Notes: generated from the sequence alone by a model not told the origin. 64,000 nucleotides of DNA from Odontocerum albicorne (GCA_949825065.1 OX463848.1:40035380-40099379), one strand, 5' to 3'; shown: positions 1-10,800, counted from the stretch's first letter. Numbers and translations: made by a program.

Positions 1-424
1 CCAATTATTGCATCTCAAATATTATCGAACCTTCTCGAATAAAATTATCAACCTTTATAATGGAGATGCTCAAAAAATATACGCTGTAATTCGATTTCCA
101 TCCTCTTCTTTGTGTGGGATTATGCGCTGCAAAGTGAAGTAGAGTGCAGCCTCTCCAGATGTTATTATCCCCAGCGGTATTTTTTCAACATTCAAATGAA
201 GGAGAGCTCTTGAATTTTAATGAGGTCACCGAGACGCGATCCCTGGTGGATTCCCGACCGAAGGCTTTGTTTTTTTTTTTTTTTTCAAATTGTTCGAGTT
301 GACAATATGAAAATGCATTGTATTATTGAATTCGTTTGAGACGTTCAACAATTTTATTGAAAAGACTGAAACGTTGTGGTTAAACTAACAGACTGTTCGT
401 TACCTATTATACTTTTACTGATAA

Positions 425-735
425 TGTAAGGACGTTAAGCTCACGCATTCGTGATAGCCTGGGGGCCACTGACATAAACAGTAAGTTGGAAGAGCGACAG
501 CTGAGATGGTAACGGGCACATAAGACGGAGACCACCAGATCATACTGTAAAACAGGCTATGTCTGTGGATCTTCCTCGACAGCCGTCCAGATTAAGACCA
601 AATAAGTCCTGGATGACTCAATGCTCCAAAATCCTTCAGAGAAACGGCCTAGATGAAAGCGACACCCAGAACCGAAGAATATACAGCCTTAGAACGAGAA
701 GAGCCGACCCCAACAGCCTACCTAGGCAATGAGTT
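425..735 (+). pseudogene. RTE-type LINE reverse-transcriptase C-terminal tail, degenerate
   Basis: Plus-strand relic of a non-LTR retrotransposon ORF. Conceptual translation in shifting frames gives the usual tail order: a repeat of short basic blocks, RWYGH-like text near 510-530, then RPKNSW-like and LRTRRADPNSL-like text. It is the same family as the minus-strand copy at 28535-28960, which is better preserved. Frameshifts and stops make it non-functional. There is no catalytic YADD segment, so it is 5'-truncated. Confidence 0.7.
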
Positions 736-1100
736 GGGACAGTGCCAGGAAGAAGAGCAAAGATGTTAAGAATTCCATGGACAACAAGACGAATTAACGC
801 TTCCATTCTCGAAGAACTGATAATCACCGACAGATTGTCGACAGTATGTCTTCGACGAGTCCTTCGATTATTTGAGCACATTGCTCGTGGCTAAGAAAAC
901 AGTTTGGAGAGATTGATGGTTACTGGAGACGTGGAAGGACGACGCACAAAAGCGAGAATCCCAATGCGTTGAGCTGACCAAGTGAGAGATGTAACTGGAC
1001 TACTCTTAACAACTACCCTTCAATCCGCGGAGTGCAGTGGTGGATGGAAATGAGCCGTCGGTAGTTATCATGGGGGTCATGATGCTCAGTCATGAGCTAC
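735..1100 (+). pseudogene. Second LINE RT C-terminal tail, different family
   Basis: Directly abuts the previous fragment. The frame reads RMLRIPW, then LRR-LRLFEHIARG, then TGDVEGRR-like text and a DQVRDVTG block, the typical end of an RT ORF of RTE-like insect LINEs. At least one stop is present (near 890). The same family recurs at 3290-3530 and 13630-13935. Confidence 0.65.
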
Positions 1101-1194
1101 GCGCCAGGATAACTGGAAGTGAGCAAATTTAAATCTGTAAGGTACATTTTCATATATTCTAGATATTTGATTTGAAGTTTAACATACTTACCAC

Positions 1195-1790
1195 TTCTTC
1201 TTCCTCTTTGTCTAGGTCGTATGACCTGTTTGTGACGGTGGGCTGTCCTGGGACGATGACGTCCAGCTGTCTATCTTTTCGGCGGCCTTCCTGATAATCT
1301 CCTGCTGCTAGGGTTTTCTGTCTTAGCAATTTTCGCAAGTCTCGTATCCTCCATGCGGTCTACATGATCCCTCAAGAAGCGCCTTCTGCTGTCTTCAACA
1401 CCACAGACAGATTTTATCGTCTCATTTCTGATCCGATCTCTGAGAGTTCTGCCTGCGATGGAGCGTAGGGTTCTCATTTCCGCCACTCTGAGAAGGTTTT
1501 TTGTCCTGTTGGTATCGGCTCTCACTTCTATCCCATATGTCATGATGGGACGGACGCATGTCTTATATCCTGGCCTTACTTTCGGTTAGCATGTGCTTGT
1601 TTCTCCATATAGTGTCCCGCAGGCAGCCAGCCAAAGCTGTCGCTTTATTAGTTTGTGCTCGTACTTCACTATATAGGTCACTGTTGCTGGAGATCTCTAC
1701 ACCTAGGTAAGTGAACGTTTTAATTCTTACCACGAAACGTTTTAATATTTCGACATCATTTAAAATAAAATGTTTTGATAATCGTAACAT
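1195..1790 (-). pseudogene. RTE-like LINE RT C-terminal region (family A relative)
   Basis: Two overlapping minus frames (1790-1563, then 1543-1271) join into one RT C-terminal region once a frameshift near 1550 is allowed. It contains KTFTYLGVEI, an IYKTCVRPIMTYGIE segment typical after the RT palm, LRSIAGRTLRDRIRN, and the proline/arginine-rich SGRPPKR end. The 3' side (about 1195-1215) is CTT-rich, so the element ended in a GAA-type simple tail. Relatives lie at 16045, 30990 and 49580. Confidence 0.8.
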
Positions 1791-1799
1791 TTACTTAAG

Positions 1800-2770
1800 T
1801 ATAGTTTAATGGTCAAAATCACTTATTGAACTCTGCGTGCAAAATTGCTATTCTTATTAAATTAATATTGTCGATAACATATTTCGTTCATGGTTTTAAA
1901 TCTTGCGTAAGAGTAACTGATTTTTTTTAACCAATCACCATATTTAAGGCGTTTAACACATCGCCTACTTGTTGAAGTGCCACAGAGCGCCTATAAAACC
2001 GCCAGAATGGACGTTTAAGTGATCAATTTAAAGAGGTTCTCCTTATTGAATGGTGTTTTCTCCTTTTAAACATCTGTAAAGAGCTCTCTCATTACGAGCT
2101 ATTTGCATTTTTGATCGAGCTTTTGTATCCGCTTCCTTCCGTGGCCTGTAATTTCGGTATAATGACCGGATTACTTCGATCCTCACTACCGAAACCGTTT
2201 TGTTTTACAACGCACTTGACTCGTATTTAAAGTTTCAATACGAAAGTATCAATTGTGCTGAGAATGTAAGTGGTTTTCGATTCAAGTTTGCTTAAGTTAT
2301 TTTTATAATTTCTCAGCTCTTTTACGTGCACTTTTTTTTTGTTTGCAAGTATTAAAAAAATCACTTTGGTAGGAGGTCATTATCACCAACACACCAGAAA
2401 GAACAGATGTGCCACGTACAAACGTGAAATTTTCATCATCGCTTTTATTAATCTACGCCCCTATATCAGAGAAAAGAAAATAAAGATCGTCACTTCATAC
2501 TATCCTGACACACTTCTTTCGCGTTCTTATTTTAAGACTGCTTGCTCTTTCCTTTATTGTATCGTGTATGTCTAAGTCTTTTCAGACTTATCGTAATTCT
2601 AACCAAATAGATTTCCTTCGTAAAACTTACATCACTCATTCTTTCTAAGTGGTCTTACCTACAGTACTCCTTTTTTTATCTTAAGCACTACATTTTATTT
2701 AAGACAACCCACGTTTCCTAATGTAAAAACTTTGAGCTTGCTGATGGACATAGCCTGCACCCAACGCTAC
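1800..2770. other. No recognisable gene or repeat
   Basis: AT-rich sequence with short poly-T and poly-A runs. A 78-codon open frame at 2339-2575 has no recognisable motif and no splice or start context; I treat it as chance. Confidence 0.4.
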
Positions 2771-2775
2771 AAGTA

Positions 2776-3264
2776 CTATCTTGATCAAAACGGTTTAGGA
2801 TTTTATCAATAAAATCGAAAATACAAGTTTATATTCATCAAAATCAATATGGTCCCCTTCAAAGTACTCCCCATCGACTGCAACGCACTTACGCCAGCGC
2901 TTGATCCAATCCTCGAAACAACGCTGGTACTCAATCTTCGATGTGCCCATCAGAGCCGTCTTCGATTTTTTCATGACATCCTTTCGGGTACTGTAACGCG
3001 TTCCGCGAAGTGGTTTTTTGAGTCGGTTGAACAGGAAAAAGTCGTAGAGAGCCAGATCAGGGGAATTCGAAGGCTGCTGGATAGTATTCGTGTTGTTTAT
3101 GGTCAAAAATTCATGGAAATCATGTCTTTCGCGATTTCAACGCGGTCATTTTTTTGCATAACGGTATAACGGTTTTTGCATAACGATACAATGGCAAAGA
3201 ATTCTAATCGAGTGACTGACAGCGCCATACGGTGGCCGGTCCTAAAACTTTTTGATCAAGGTAG
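2776..3264 (-). mobile_element. Internally deleted mariner (MITE-sized)
   Basis: Flanked by TA (2774-2775 and 3265-3266) with terminal inverted repeats of the form C(T/C)A(C/T)CTTGATCAAAA. The left ~330 bp match the transposase C-terminus of the full copy at 31827-33002, including an SPDLA-YDFFLF-type motif on the minus strand. Sequence then jumps to the 5' terminal region, so about 690 bp are missing. In the last catalytic motif the usual PCD is YD-like (ALYDFF). Non-autonomous. Confidence 0.88.
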
Positions 3265-3289
3265 TATTTCTTCTTTTCTTTAGAGGATA

Positions 3290-3530
3290 AACTGACGGAC
3301 CAAGGGAACTACCTATCATAATAATCTGGTGATCGCGGAAACAGTCCTACGAGATGGAAAGGTCAAATAAAATAGTAAACAGGATCCTCTTTAAACGCTG
3401 CATCCAACATACTCCAGGACCAGGATGGATGGAGACAGATGGTTTACCGAGTTCGAGGCATAGCAGATGACCAAGACACTCAGCATTGAGCACGCGGTAA
3501 AGAAGAAAAGGATAAGTTCCAAACATGGTC
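3290..3530 (+). pseudogene. LINE RT C-terminal tail, degenerate
   Basis: Plus-strand remnant with RSPTRW-like text (about 3340-3360) followed by a diverged HxxGPGWMETD block and a final RHS-rich end. It starts 25 bp after the mariner end. Same family as 735-1100 and 13630-13935. Confidence 0.55.
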
Positions 3531-3539
3531 AACGTTATG

Positions 3540-4130
3540 CATAGTTAGAAATCACATTTAAACAACTTAAAATTAATCCTTATATTTAGATAATTTTACT
3601 TTCGAATACTCGTTTAAAATAATTACGATAGCTTTGATATCATGTTACAAAAGACAGAAATCAATTTAACTTGACAGTTAGAAGACAAAGGGAATAATTT
3701 TAGATTTAAAATTATAAAATTATACGTTGTCTAAACTTCATTTTGTTGTCATTTCCATACGAAATATCTATATCTTCGTCTCGCCAGATGCAGTGTGGAC
3801 CTGGAATGCCCGACGTGGGTTTAATGTATCATATAATACGATGTAACACCTACATGAAGTATAACTGAATTATCTCCCAAGTACCTTAAGGTATTTTTAT
3901 TACAAATCTAACTGGACTAGCATATCTAAAAACTTTCTATCACACTCTGAGATAGTTAAATAAATTACACTCTTTTCAAATTTCATTTCGCTGAGGAACA
4001 CAATATGACTATTCTTATTCGATCCACTTGATTTGAGAAATCACGGTTTTGCTTTACCATTTGAAATCCAAAACCTCATTTATTGGACCTTACGATTTTT
4101 GAAACTTTCGTTCCTTTGGTATTGTTCAAC
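3540..4130. other. No recognisable gene
   Basis: AT-rich, no coding signal, no clear repeat relationship inside the window. Confidence 0.4.
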
Positions 4131-4137
4131 ATATCAA

Positions 4138-4868
4138 ATTTTTCTATTTAATTGTTTATTTTACATGCCAAGGAAATATACAACAATAACATAGCTGGAG
4201 TTTAAATACATACATTTCATTTTTTTATTTAATTGTTTATTTTACGTGCCAAGGAAATATAAAACAATAATATAGCAGGAGTTTAAATACATACATTTAA
4301 TTTTTTTATTTAATTGTTTATTTTACATGCCAGGGAAATATACAACAATAACATAGCAGGACTTTAAATTCATACATTTAATTTTTTTATTTCATTGTTT
4401 ATTTAACGTGCCAAGGAAACATACAACAATAACATAGCAGGAGTTTAAATACATACATTTAATTTTTTTAATTAATTGTTTATTTTACATGCCAATGAAA
4501 TATACAACAATAACATAGCTGGAGTTTAAGTACATACATTTAATTTTTTTAATTAATTGTTTATTTTACATGCCAAGGAAATATACAACAATAACATAGC
4601 AGGAGTTTAAATACATACATTTAATTTTTTTAATTAATTGTTTATTTTACATGCCAATGAAATATACAACAATAACATAGCTGGAGTTTAAGTACATACA
4701 TTTAATTTTTTTAATTAATTGTTTATTTTACATGCCAAGGAAATATACAACAACAACATATCAGGAGTTTAAATACATAAATTTCATTTTTTTTATTTAA
4801 TTATTTATTTTACATGCCAACTAAATATATATCAATAACATAGCAGGAGTTTAAATACATACATTTCA
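4138..4868. repeat. Minisatellite, ~81 bp unit, about 9 copies
   Basis: Each unit carries ATTGTTTATTTTACATGCCA, then AACAATAACATAGC and a TTTAAATACATACATTT end. Copies start about every 80-82 bp. Variants alternate between CCAAGG and CCAATG in the middle copies, which suggests two-unit duplication steps. The unit resembles a LINE 3' UTR (TTTATT-rich). Confidence 0.92.
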
Positions 4869-4911
4869 ATTATCATAAAAAAACATATTCCTCTTCTCCC
4901 GCCATGCTTAA

Positions 4912-5536
4912 CCCTTCCTTCCCTGTGATGTGTAACTAGTACACATTGCTTCTAAAAACTTTAATATCTCTATAAATATAATAAATACTGGGTTCAGATT
5001 TTAGGCATTCCTCCGTAATACATTTACGCATTGTCCTCCGTAATACATTTACGCATTGAATGAAAAAAATTATATTAATAATAATTAGCTCTTATCGGCC
5101 ACATCAGAGATATTTTGTGAAAATCGGGAATAAATTCACCAATACAATCAAACGTGTGCCAGTGTGTGACGTAGGTCTATTCATTTTTTAAAAACCGCTA
5201 TGGGGAGGAAGCGACGCTATTCACGTCTCACTCTCACTGTACTTCGATATATGGGAACGCAAGAAATAGAATGTCAGTTCGTTAGCTTCTCTCGCTCAGT
5301 AGCCAGCGGGCTTTCGTTCGAGTTGGTCGCTTAGCCCATTTTGTGATCGTCGTCCGATGTTTTTTTTTTTCATGTTTTCAGCAATTAAATTTCAATTATT
5401 ATCAGTTTTGACTTCAAATTTAATTCATTTAAGCGATTAGCTATGAATATTCTTATTTTAAATTGTTCATTTTGACATGTGTATTGAATACTCAGCACCG
5501 GAACGGTCGGATTTTTTTAGCAAAGGAAGGGAAAGG
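4912..5536 (+). mobile_element. TTAA-flanked MITE (piggyBac-like), copy 1
   Basis: Perfect TTAA on both sides (4908-4911, 5537-5540). Ends are CCCTTCCTTCCCTGTG and, reversed, CCTTTCCCTTCC. Interior has no ORF. Four copies of this ~560-625 bp family lie in the window (also 12668, 57741, 61739), two in each orientation. A TTAA target with C-rich ends is typical of piggyBac-dependent elements; Sola3-type elements also use TTAA. Copy 1 has a short internal duplication of a CCGTAATACATTTACGCATT block near 5010-5060. Confidence 0.88.
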
Positions 5537-5649
5537 TTAATAGCTAAATTGGGTCCACATTTTTTGGTGTAATACAAGCCCATACAAATTGTCTAGATGT
5601 TTCGTGAAGTATCTCAAAACAGGCAAAGACCCTTTTATTAAGAGTTTTT

Positions 5650-5722
5650 TGGGGCCATCGGATATCGAACCAGAAACTTCTTGGAAGTCCAGCATCTTAT
5701 CAATTAGGATATGGCGGTCGTC
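5650..5722 (-). mobile_element. tRNA-like SINE head
   Basis: On the minus strand the order box A (TATCCTAATTGATAAG-like), anticodon-like arm, then box B GGTTCGATATC (5661-5671) is visible. The acceptor ends do not pair, so it is not a working tRNA. It is probably the head of a tRNA-derived SINE. Confidence 0.55.
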
Positions 5723-6307
5723 ATAATTTTAATAAACGTATCTGAATTACACACCTTTCAAACAGTATGACATTTCTATTGATTTCATCTTCAAAATAAC
5801 GGTCCAATCGAATAATGGAACTAACTTTCGATTTTACTACAGCCATGACTTGGCGCCTATCGCTAGAGAGCTCTAACCTATTTCTGCATCTAATGAATAT
5901 GTATTTATACAATATATTAAATCTACCGATATTGAAAAACTAAGCTCGCGTGGGCGTGTGATTGAAGCTTTATTGTGGGGAACTTAAAAGTAAACAAACT
6001 TATAAACGAAACGGCTCAATAATTCACGTTTCAAGTGTTTTGATTTTAATTTTATTATCTTCATCCACAGAGATAATCCAATAAATGTAGTCTTTCTATG
6101 CGTGAAATCGACTTAAGGCCGTATTTCTCAACTTTATTGTCCATCAATCTTAATTTTACGTTTTATTTCCTTGTTAATCTTATTGGATTACATGGAACAG
6201 AAGCCTTGTAAATGTTTTTGTTTATTTAACATAATTTTGCAAGTATTAATTTGTTTGTATAATGTACGGTTGATTTTAACCATAACTATTATTCTTCATC
6301 GTTTTAT
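5723..6307. other. No recognisable gene
   Basis: AT-rich flank of the PLE insertion. Nothing supported. Confidence 0.4.
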
Positions 6308-6461
6308 CAATGTTTATGTTTTGTAATTTATTTTTATCAAACACTGCTTATTCCACTTTTTCGTGACGGTATAATCCTACCGGTTTCAAGGCTTTCACCT
6401 CATCTTCAGGGGAGCACAAACAAGACTAAATGCTGTTCGAACTGGTACCGATATACGCGCT

Positions 6462-6893
6462 TCAACGGTTGGGGGCTGAAGGGTGAGGGAGGCATGGGAC
6501 GATTTCGGCCAAGAGCGGAGAGTTTTTTGGGATATAACTGTTCAACAGATGTTCGGATCGATGTACTGACTTAGAAATTTCTAGGGTCTCTAATCTGTCC
6601 AATTTATTTCCGTTACTACTGATATGTAAGAATTTAGCATCATCGATAGAAAAAGTATGATTTTCACGGTGACAATGATTAGCCATTTCAGAATAAATTA
6701 GAGGATTTGTTAAGGCGGATTTGTGTTCACGAAATCTCTTTTCAAAAGATCTTCCTGTCTTTCCTATATAGAAATTATCACAGTCAGCACATAAAAGTTT
6801 ATACACACCACTGTTGCTAAGTATTCCATTTTTGCCTTTCCCATTAAATAAGAGTTTCCGGAGATTAAAATTAGTGTAAAAAGCTGGCTTCAT
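6462..6893 (-). pseudogene. PLE GIY-YIG endonuclease domain
   Basis: A 143-codon frame. Residues ~28-62 carry the GIY-YIG signature: GVYKLLCADC, then FYIGKTGRSFEKRFREH. The CxxC (CADC) just before the YIG is characteristic of Penelope-like endonucleases, which nick target DNA for reverse transcription. The C-terminal part has a conserved HRENHTFSIDDAKFL stretch, seen again in the copies at 20.3, 25.2 and 40.4 kb. It runs to a stop near the inner edge of the left terminal repeat. The domain looks intact, but the ORF is separated from the RT part by a frame break near 6900. Confidence 0.9.
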
Positions 6894-6912
6894 ATGACGT
6901 ATGATATGTTTT

Positions 6913-7254
6913 TTATAAATAGGACTTGCTCCATTTATAGGTATGCTTATAGGTGTCGTTAAATATATAATCTTTTATAAGTTTCTTTTTTGTTTTGTTA
7001 TTTAAAAGTGAATCAATGAGGCTTCCAGGATAGCCATTATTTGTAGCAATTTTTTTTATGGTTATCAATTCCTTTTCAAAATTGTCGTCGGTTAATGGGA
7101 CACTGAGCAATCTATGAAGCATACAGTTAAAGGCGGCGAATTTATGGTTATTAGGATGGTTGGAAGTTGCTGGAATTTTAGAGTCTGAATAAGTATTTTT
7201 CCTATATATATCAAAATCAAATGTGTCATTTTTCCGAGATAATGTTAGGTCCAA
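6913..7254 (-). pseudogene. PLE reverse-transcriptase C-terminal (thumb/linker) region
   Basis: A 113-codon frame immediately upstream of the endonuclease frame. It starts with LDLTLSRK-like text and has FDIYRKNTYSD and the NHKFAAFNCMLHRLL motif found downstream of the palm in PLE RTs. The catalytic YADD region should lie 5' of this and is replaced by the inverted terminus. The reading frame differs from that of the endonuclease, so the copy is dead. Confidence 0.85.
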
Positions 7255-7539
7255 GAAATTTAATTTTCCGTCCTGTTCTGTTTCTAGTGTAAATTTTATA
7301 AAACTCTATAGAATTTAAATATTTAAGAAATTGGTGTAATTGTCTATCGGTACCCGGTACCCGTCCAAACACAAAGAATGTCATCTGCATAGCTAGAGTT
7401 ATACCGTCACAAAAAAGTGGAATAAACAGTGTTTAATAAAAATAAATTACAATGTCTTTAAACCTCCACAACGTTAATGCCTTAACTATAAACAACAATG
7501 TTTATGTTGCTTACATATTCAGCTTAAACTAAATTGTCC

Positions 7540-7780
7540 TTTTACACATATTGATTTGATTATTAGATGCCTTCTAGATGTGATGATGGAGACGGATGCT
7601 CACCAACGTATATATTTTTCATACTGTTACTTGGATGTTACAGAGGAACAGCTGGACAAATTACAGCGTCTTCAAAATGTGTGGCTAAGATTTGTTTTCA
7701 ACCTACGAAAGTACGATCATATAACTTCATACCATAAGGTAAAAAATATAAAATACGTAAACGACTTTTTGGGTCACCTC
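7540..7780 (+). pseudogene. CR1/jockey-type LINE RT fragment
   Basis: Plus-strand text LTEEQLDKLQRLQN-like (here VTEEQLDKLQRLQNVW) followed by LRFVFNLRKYDHIT is the well-known post-palm segment of CR1/jockey-like RTs. It begins 30 bp after the PLE target duplication. A diverged copy lies at 10965-11310. Only about 80 codons remain. Confidence 0.75.
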
Positions 7781-7810
7781 ACGGTTGTTTTAATCGAGCA
7801 AATAATATAA

Positions 7811-8146
7811 TCACAATATGTTAGTATTTATATTTATTTAAACGTAACTATCAAATAATCTTTACTTTATAGATTTTTAATATTCGATAAAAAGACTAAC
7901 AGTGAATGAAATCATTTATGTTCACAATTTTCCCATAACGTACTGTTAGATTTTGCAACATCTCGGCAAATATTCTTTTTACTTTGTTGCTTTCTAAAAT
8001 TTTATCGACCACATGCAAAGAGATCTACGTTTATTGTGGAATATAATTTTACAATTGATCCCGCAATATAATTGATGTTTTTATCATAATCGTATGTTCA
8101 AGAAAATTCAATACAACATGTAAACATTACGCCGTTTATAAACTAC
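7811..8146. other. No recognisable gene
   Basis: AT-rich spacer up to the Helitron 3' end. Confidence 0.4.
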
Positions 8147-8293
8147 TAGTTGCAACTCGTGAAATATTCACGGAAGTAAAACAAATTATACAATTTTGAA
8201 ATAGCAAATGTAGCAAGATCAGCTTAAAGTTTTAAGGGTTCATTAATGTTTAAAGTTTAAAATAAAAAAGGTACATCTTGATTGATGAATTAT

Positions 8294-8460
8294 TTAATTC
8301 TCAAAAATCTCTTTATATACGATGTTTTGTGTATAAACATTACTGTTGTTCAATTTAAATCGTTGATAAAGTTTTCCTTGAAGACTTGTTTCAGATATAT
8401 TGACTTTAATGTTTTCGCGTTTCCGACATCTTGAAAAAGCCACATATAATTGTCTGTATT
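8294..8460 (-). pseudogene. Helitron RepHel helicase C-terminus (motif VI)
   Basis: 54 codons ending at TAA (8294-8296). Reads RQLYVAFSRCRKRENIKV near its start. QLYVAxSR is motif VI of the PIF1-like helicase domain in Helitron RepHel proteins, which unwind donor DNA during rolling-circle transposition. Everything N-terminal of motif VI is missing, so it is a remnant. Confidence 0.82.
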
Positions 8461-8485
8461 AAAAAAAAGAGCATAAGATAAATAA

Positions 8486-8751
8486 ACACAAGTAATTATA
8501 AGGTTCAATATAATAGGAAATAAATAAATTATTTAATGAATTACAATTCAAAATAAATTGGCATCGTCCCCTTTTACACCGGTTCGTTCAGTATAATTTC
8601 AATATGTTTCGAAGTAGGACACACAAGTAATTATAAGGTTCAATATAATAGGAAATAAATAAATTATTTAATGAATTACAATTCAAAATAAATTGGCATC
8701 GTCCCCTTTTACACCGGTTCGTTCAGTATAATTTCAATCTGTTTCGAAGTA
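8486..8751. repeat. Tandem duplication inside Helitron, 135-bp period
   Basis: Two nearly identical ~131-bp units (8486-8616 and 8621-8751), each running from ACACAAGTAATTATAAGG to GTTTCGAAGTA. They differ at only a few bases, so the duplication is recent relative to the decay of the element. Confidence 0.92.
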
Positions 8752-8834
8752 TTCCTCTCTCGCTCTCTTGTATTCAAAATTCAATTCTCGTATTCTTTCT
8801 TTGGCGACAACCGTACGGGGTTTGGCCTATTTAT

Positions 8835-9065
8835 ATTATGATTACGCCGTTTCACTGCTGGAGTAGGTAGAGAGAACAGAGTGCCAAATTTTTACAACTT
8901 TCTTATATAACTACTACGATTTATCTGTCTTTCACAATCAGATAAATCGTAGGGTTGTATATATATTTTTTTCAAATTATTAACTTGATTCAACCGTACA
9001 ATTATTGGTTCTCCATTCACATTTGCACTGTGTATTCGTTTTGTTGATCATTGTTCATTTATTTA
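8835..9065 (-). pseudogene. LINE family D C-terminal tail, degenerate
   Basis: Minus-strand remnant. The 3' border block (about 8840-8880) and the GATTCAACC block (about 8990) match the family D tail, which in better copies ends in DRKVW-S-LSAYPDRE. An internal perfect hairpin sits at 8914-8952. Confidence 0.55.
8914..8952. repeat. Perfect 14-bp hairpin
   Basis: CTACGATTTATCTG (8914-8927) and its exact reverse complement (8939-8952) surround an 11-base loop. It lies within a LINE tail and is not seen in the other copies. Confidence 0.9.
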
Positions 9066-9284
9066 CTTATTTTCTCAAAACAGGCTTAGCCTAATTACTT
9101 TGAAAACTACAAGAAATGTTAACATTAAAAATTAAGAAAAAATATATAGAATAAAAAAATTATATAAAATAAAAAATAACGTATATGTATACATATATAT
9201 CATACACACAAACATACACATATATTCAAAGTCACTTAAGTACGTTGATGAGTGCTTTCTGAGATAGAAACACGCATCGCAGGG

Positions 9285-9545
9285 ATTAAATAAAATAAAT
9301 AACTAAAGGTTTATTGATAGGAACTTAGTATGTATGATACGTATATGTGTGTTATCTGTAGGTATGTAAATTCATTTCGAAATCGTGCATATATCTCAAG
9401 ATAAATATCAAAAAATACATTTAAGAGACAAGCTATCAAAAGGTCTGGACTTATTTCATAACATCCCTTCGGCCGAGATACACCTCACTTATATAGGGCG
9501 AGCTCGGCCGCGAGGACATCATATGTTTTTCAGCCCACACCCTTA
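9285..9545 (-). mobile_element. LINE 3' end, family M
   Basis: Shares CGGCCGAGATACACC and a GGCGAG-CGGCCGC-type block with 43925-44330, and inversely with 34980-35215. Reversed, it ends ...CTATCAATAAACC followed by TTTA-type repeats, which looks like a polyadenylation-type LINE tail. Confidence 0.7.
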
Positions 9546-10385
9546 CTGTAATTAATAGAATCACAAAGCATGTTTAAATTAGCAATAAAACGTTTTAATG
9601 AAAATACACTTAGACCTTGATATACGAGTATCTCTTAGTCAAAAATATAATTAAGTGTTAAAATTAATTACATTTTACGCGTTTGCCAACACTTTTGAAA
9701 CGATCAAATAGGTAATCATTTCAAATATATCACTAATTACAATAGTTTCATAATTTTATGTGTCCATTTTCAATTTTTATTAGTTTTTTATATAAGTTTT
9801 CATTTAAAGTATTTCCTGGTATTTTGAAGGAAAAACATAAACTTAAATCACCCATTGAAACCGTAATATTTTACGACCGTATCGCAATCTATTAATCCAA
9901 ATAGCTCACAAATAACCGGTGTAACGTGAAAAATCCTCGATATATATGGCCGCCATGCTGATTTTTTCATCTGTCACTTTTCCCGCGCTTTCGGCGCCAT
10001 TCTGCAGCGCCAGCGCCCACCTGACGCGCCGAGCTGGACCATAGATCTTAATCTCAGTGTGGCAAGCATGCAATAATAATAACAGGTACCTATTTAACAA
10101 TTGAAAAGACGAATGATTTAATGGCAGGAGATTTTCTTATCGATCGAAGGATTTTCGATCATTACCTAGTAAATTACAATTTTGTATTTATAGAAAATAA
10201 TATTTTTACAAACGAATTTGAGGAAAAAAGTTATTTGGGTATTGTGCTTTTCGTGTTTCTTTACGTGTTTTCCTTTACGATTGCACAAACTCCAATTATA
10301 AATCCATCAAAGAATAATTAACTTGGTTGCGTTTTTATTTTTTTTTCAAAACTTCGATTGTTACATATATACTCGTATATTATTT
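9546..10385. other. Unassigned, with a GC-rich islet at ~9930-10060
   Basis: Mostly AT-rich. The islet holds GCGCTTTCGGCGCCATTCTG and CAGCGCCAGCGCCC blocks and a 64-codon minus frame with no recognised motif. It does not recur in the window. It could be a conserved regulatory element or an exon relic; no splice sites are convincing. Confidence 0.4.
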
Positions 10386-10389
10386 TTAC

Positions 10390-10645
10390 ATATACGTAAC
10401 ACCACGAAATTTCCCTATCGGCGTTGGTAGAGAAGACAGAACGCCAAACCCTTCTCGTACAAATCCTACCATTTAACTTATTTGCTATGTGTCCTTTCTT
10501 AATATAATTCAATTGTTCCAACCATACTTTCCTTTTTCTTTCCATCACAAGCCTTCCACTTTCATTTGTACTTTATATTTGTTTAGTTGTTTTTTCTTAA
10601 TTCATTCGTTCTACATGTCCAAACCATCTCAAAGTGCTCTTCTAA
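10390..10645 (-). pseudogene. LINE family D C-terminal tail
   Basis: The minus strand reads KVWLEQLNYIKK-like then CTRRVWRSVFSTNADREI, matching the family D ending. Upstream (minus) is LRWFGHVERMNE-like text near 10600-10640. Stops and frame breaks are present. Confidence 0.75.
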
Positions 10646-10649
10646 TATT

Positions 10650-10800
10650 ATATTTACCGTTTTGTATTAACCAACCAGAAAGATGCTAAGCATGACTTAA
10701 GTCAACACCAGATTGGAAGCATTTTAAAAAATGGATGCCAACGGAAATCGAAAACTCGACCCTCGAGTTTTAAATCTTGGATTTATTAAATGCTCCTTAA
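10650..10800 (-). mobile_element. SINE, minus, degenerate
   Basis: TTAACCAACCAGAAAGATG is the reverse of the SINE body motif (CTTTCTGGTTGGTT). It is followed by AACGGAAATCGAAAACTCGA-like text at the box B position. The tRNA-like head is eroded. Confidence 0.6.

Larger units (their letters stand above)
6321..7495 (-). mobile_element. Penelope-like element, 5'-truncated, with inverted termini
   Basis: The element is bounded by a 13-bp target duplication, CAATGTTTATGTT (6308-6320 and 7496-7508). Its two ends are inverted copies (about 6322-6392 against 7388-7455), sharing ATAAACAGTG and GGTATAA blocks. The minus strand encodes the end of the RT region and a GIY-YIG endonuclease. It lacks most of the RT. 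It is the most complete of eight or so copies in the window. Confidence 0.92.
8147..8830 (-). mobile_element. Helitron 3' portion with helicase remnant
   Basis: On the minus strand the sequence ends ...GTTGCAACTAG followed by T. CTAG at 8147-8150 is a CTRR terminus, preceded by a hairpin CGTGAAATATTCACG (8159-8173, 6-bp stem). These are the standard Helitron 3' signals. The helicase C-terminus lies inside (8294-8460). The upstream part, including a GAATACGAGAATTGAATTTT block, matches the plus-strand copy at 12345-12642. The 5' end is uncertain (about 8830), where a LINE tail begins. Confidence 0.82.
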
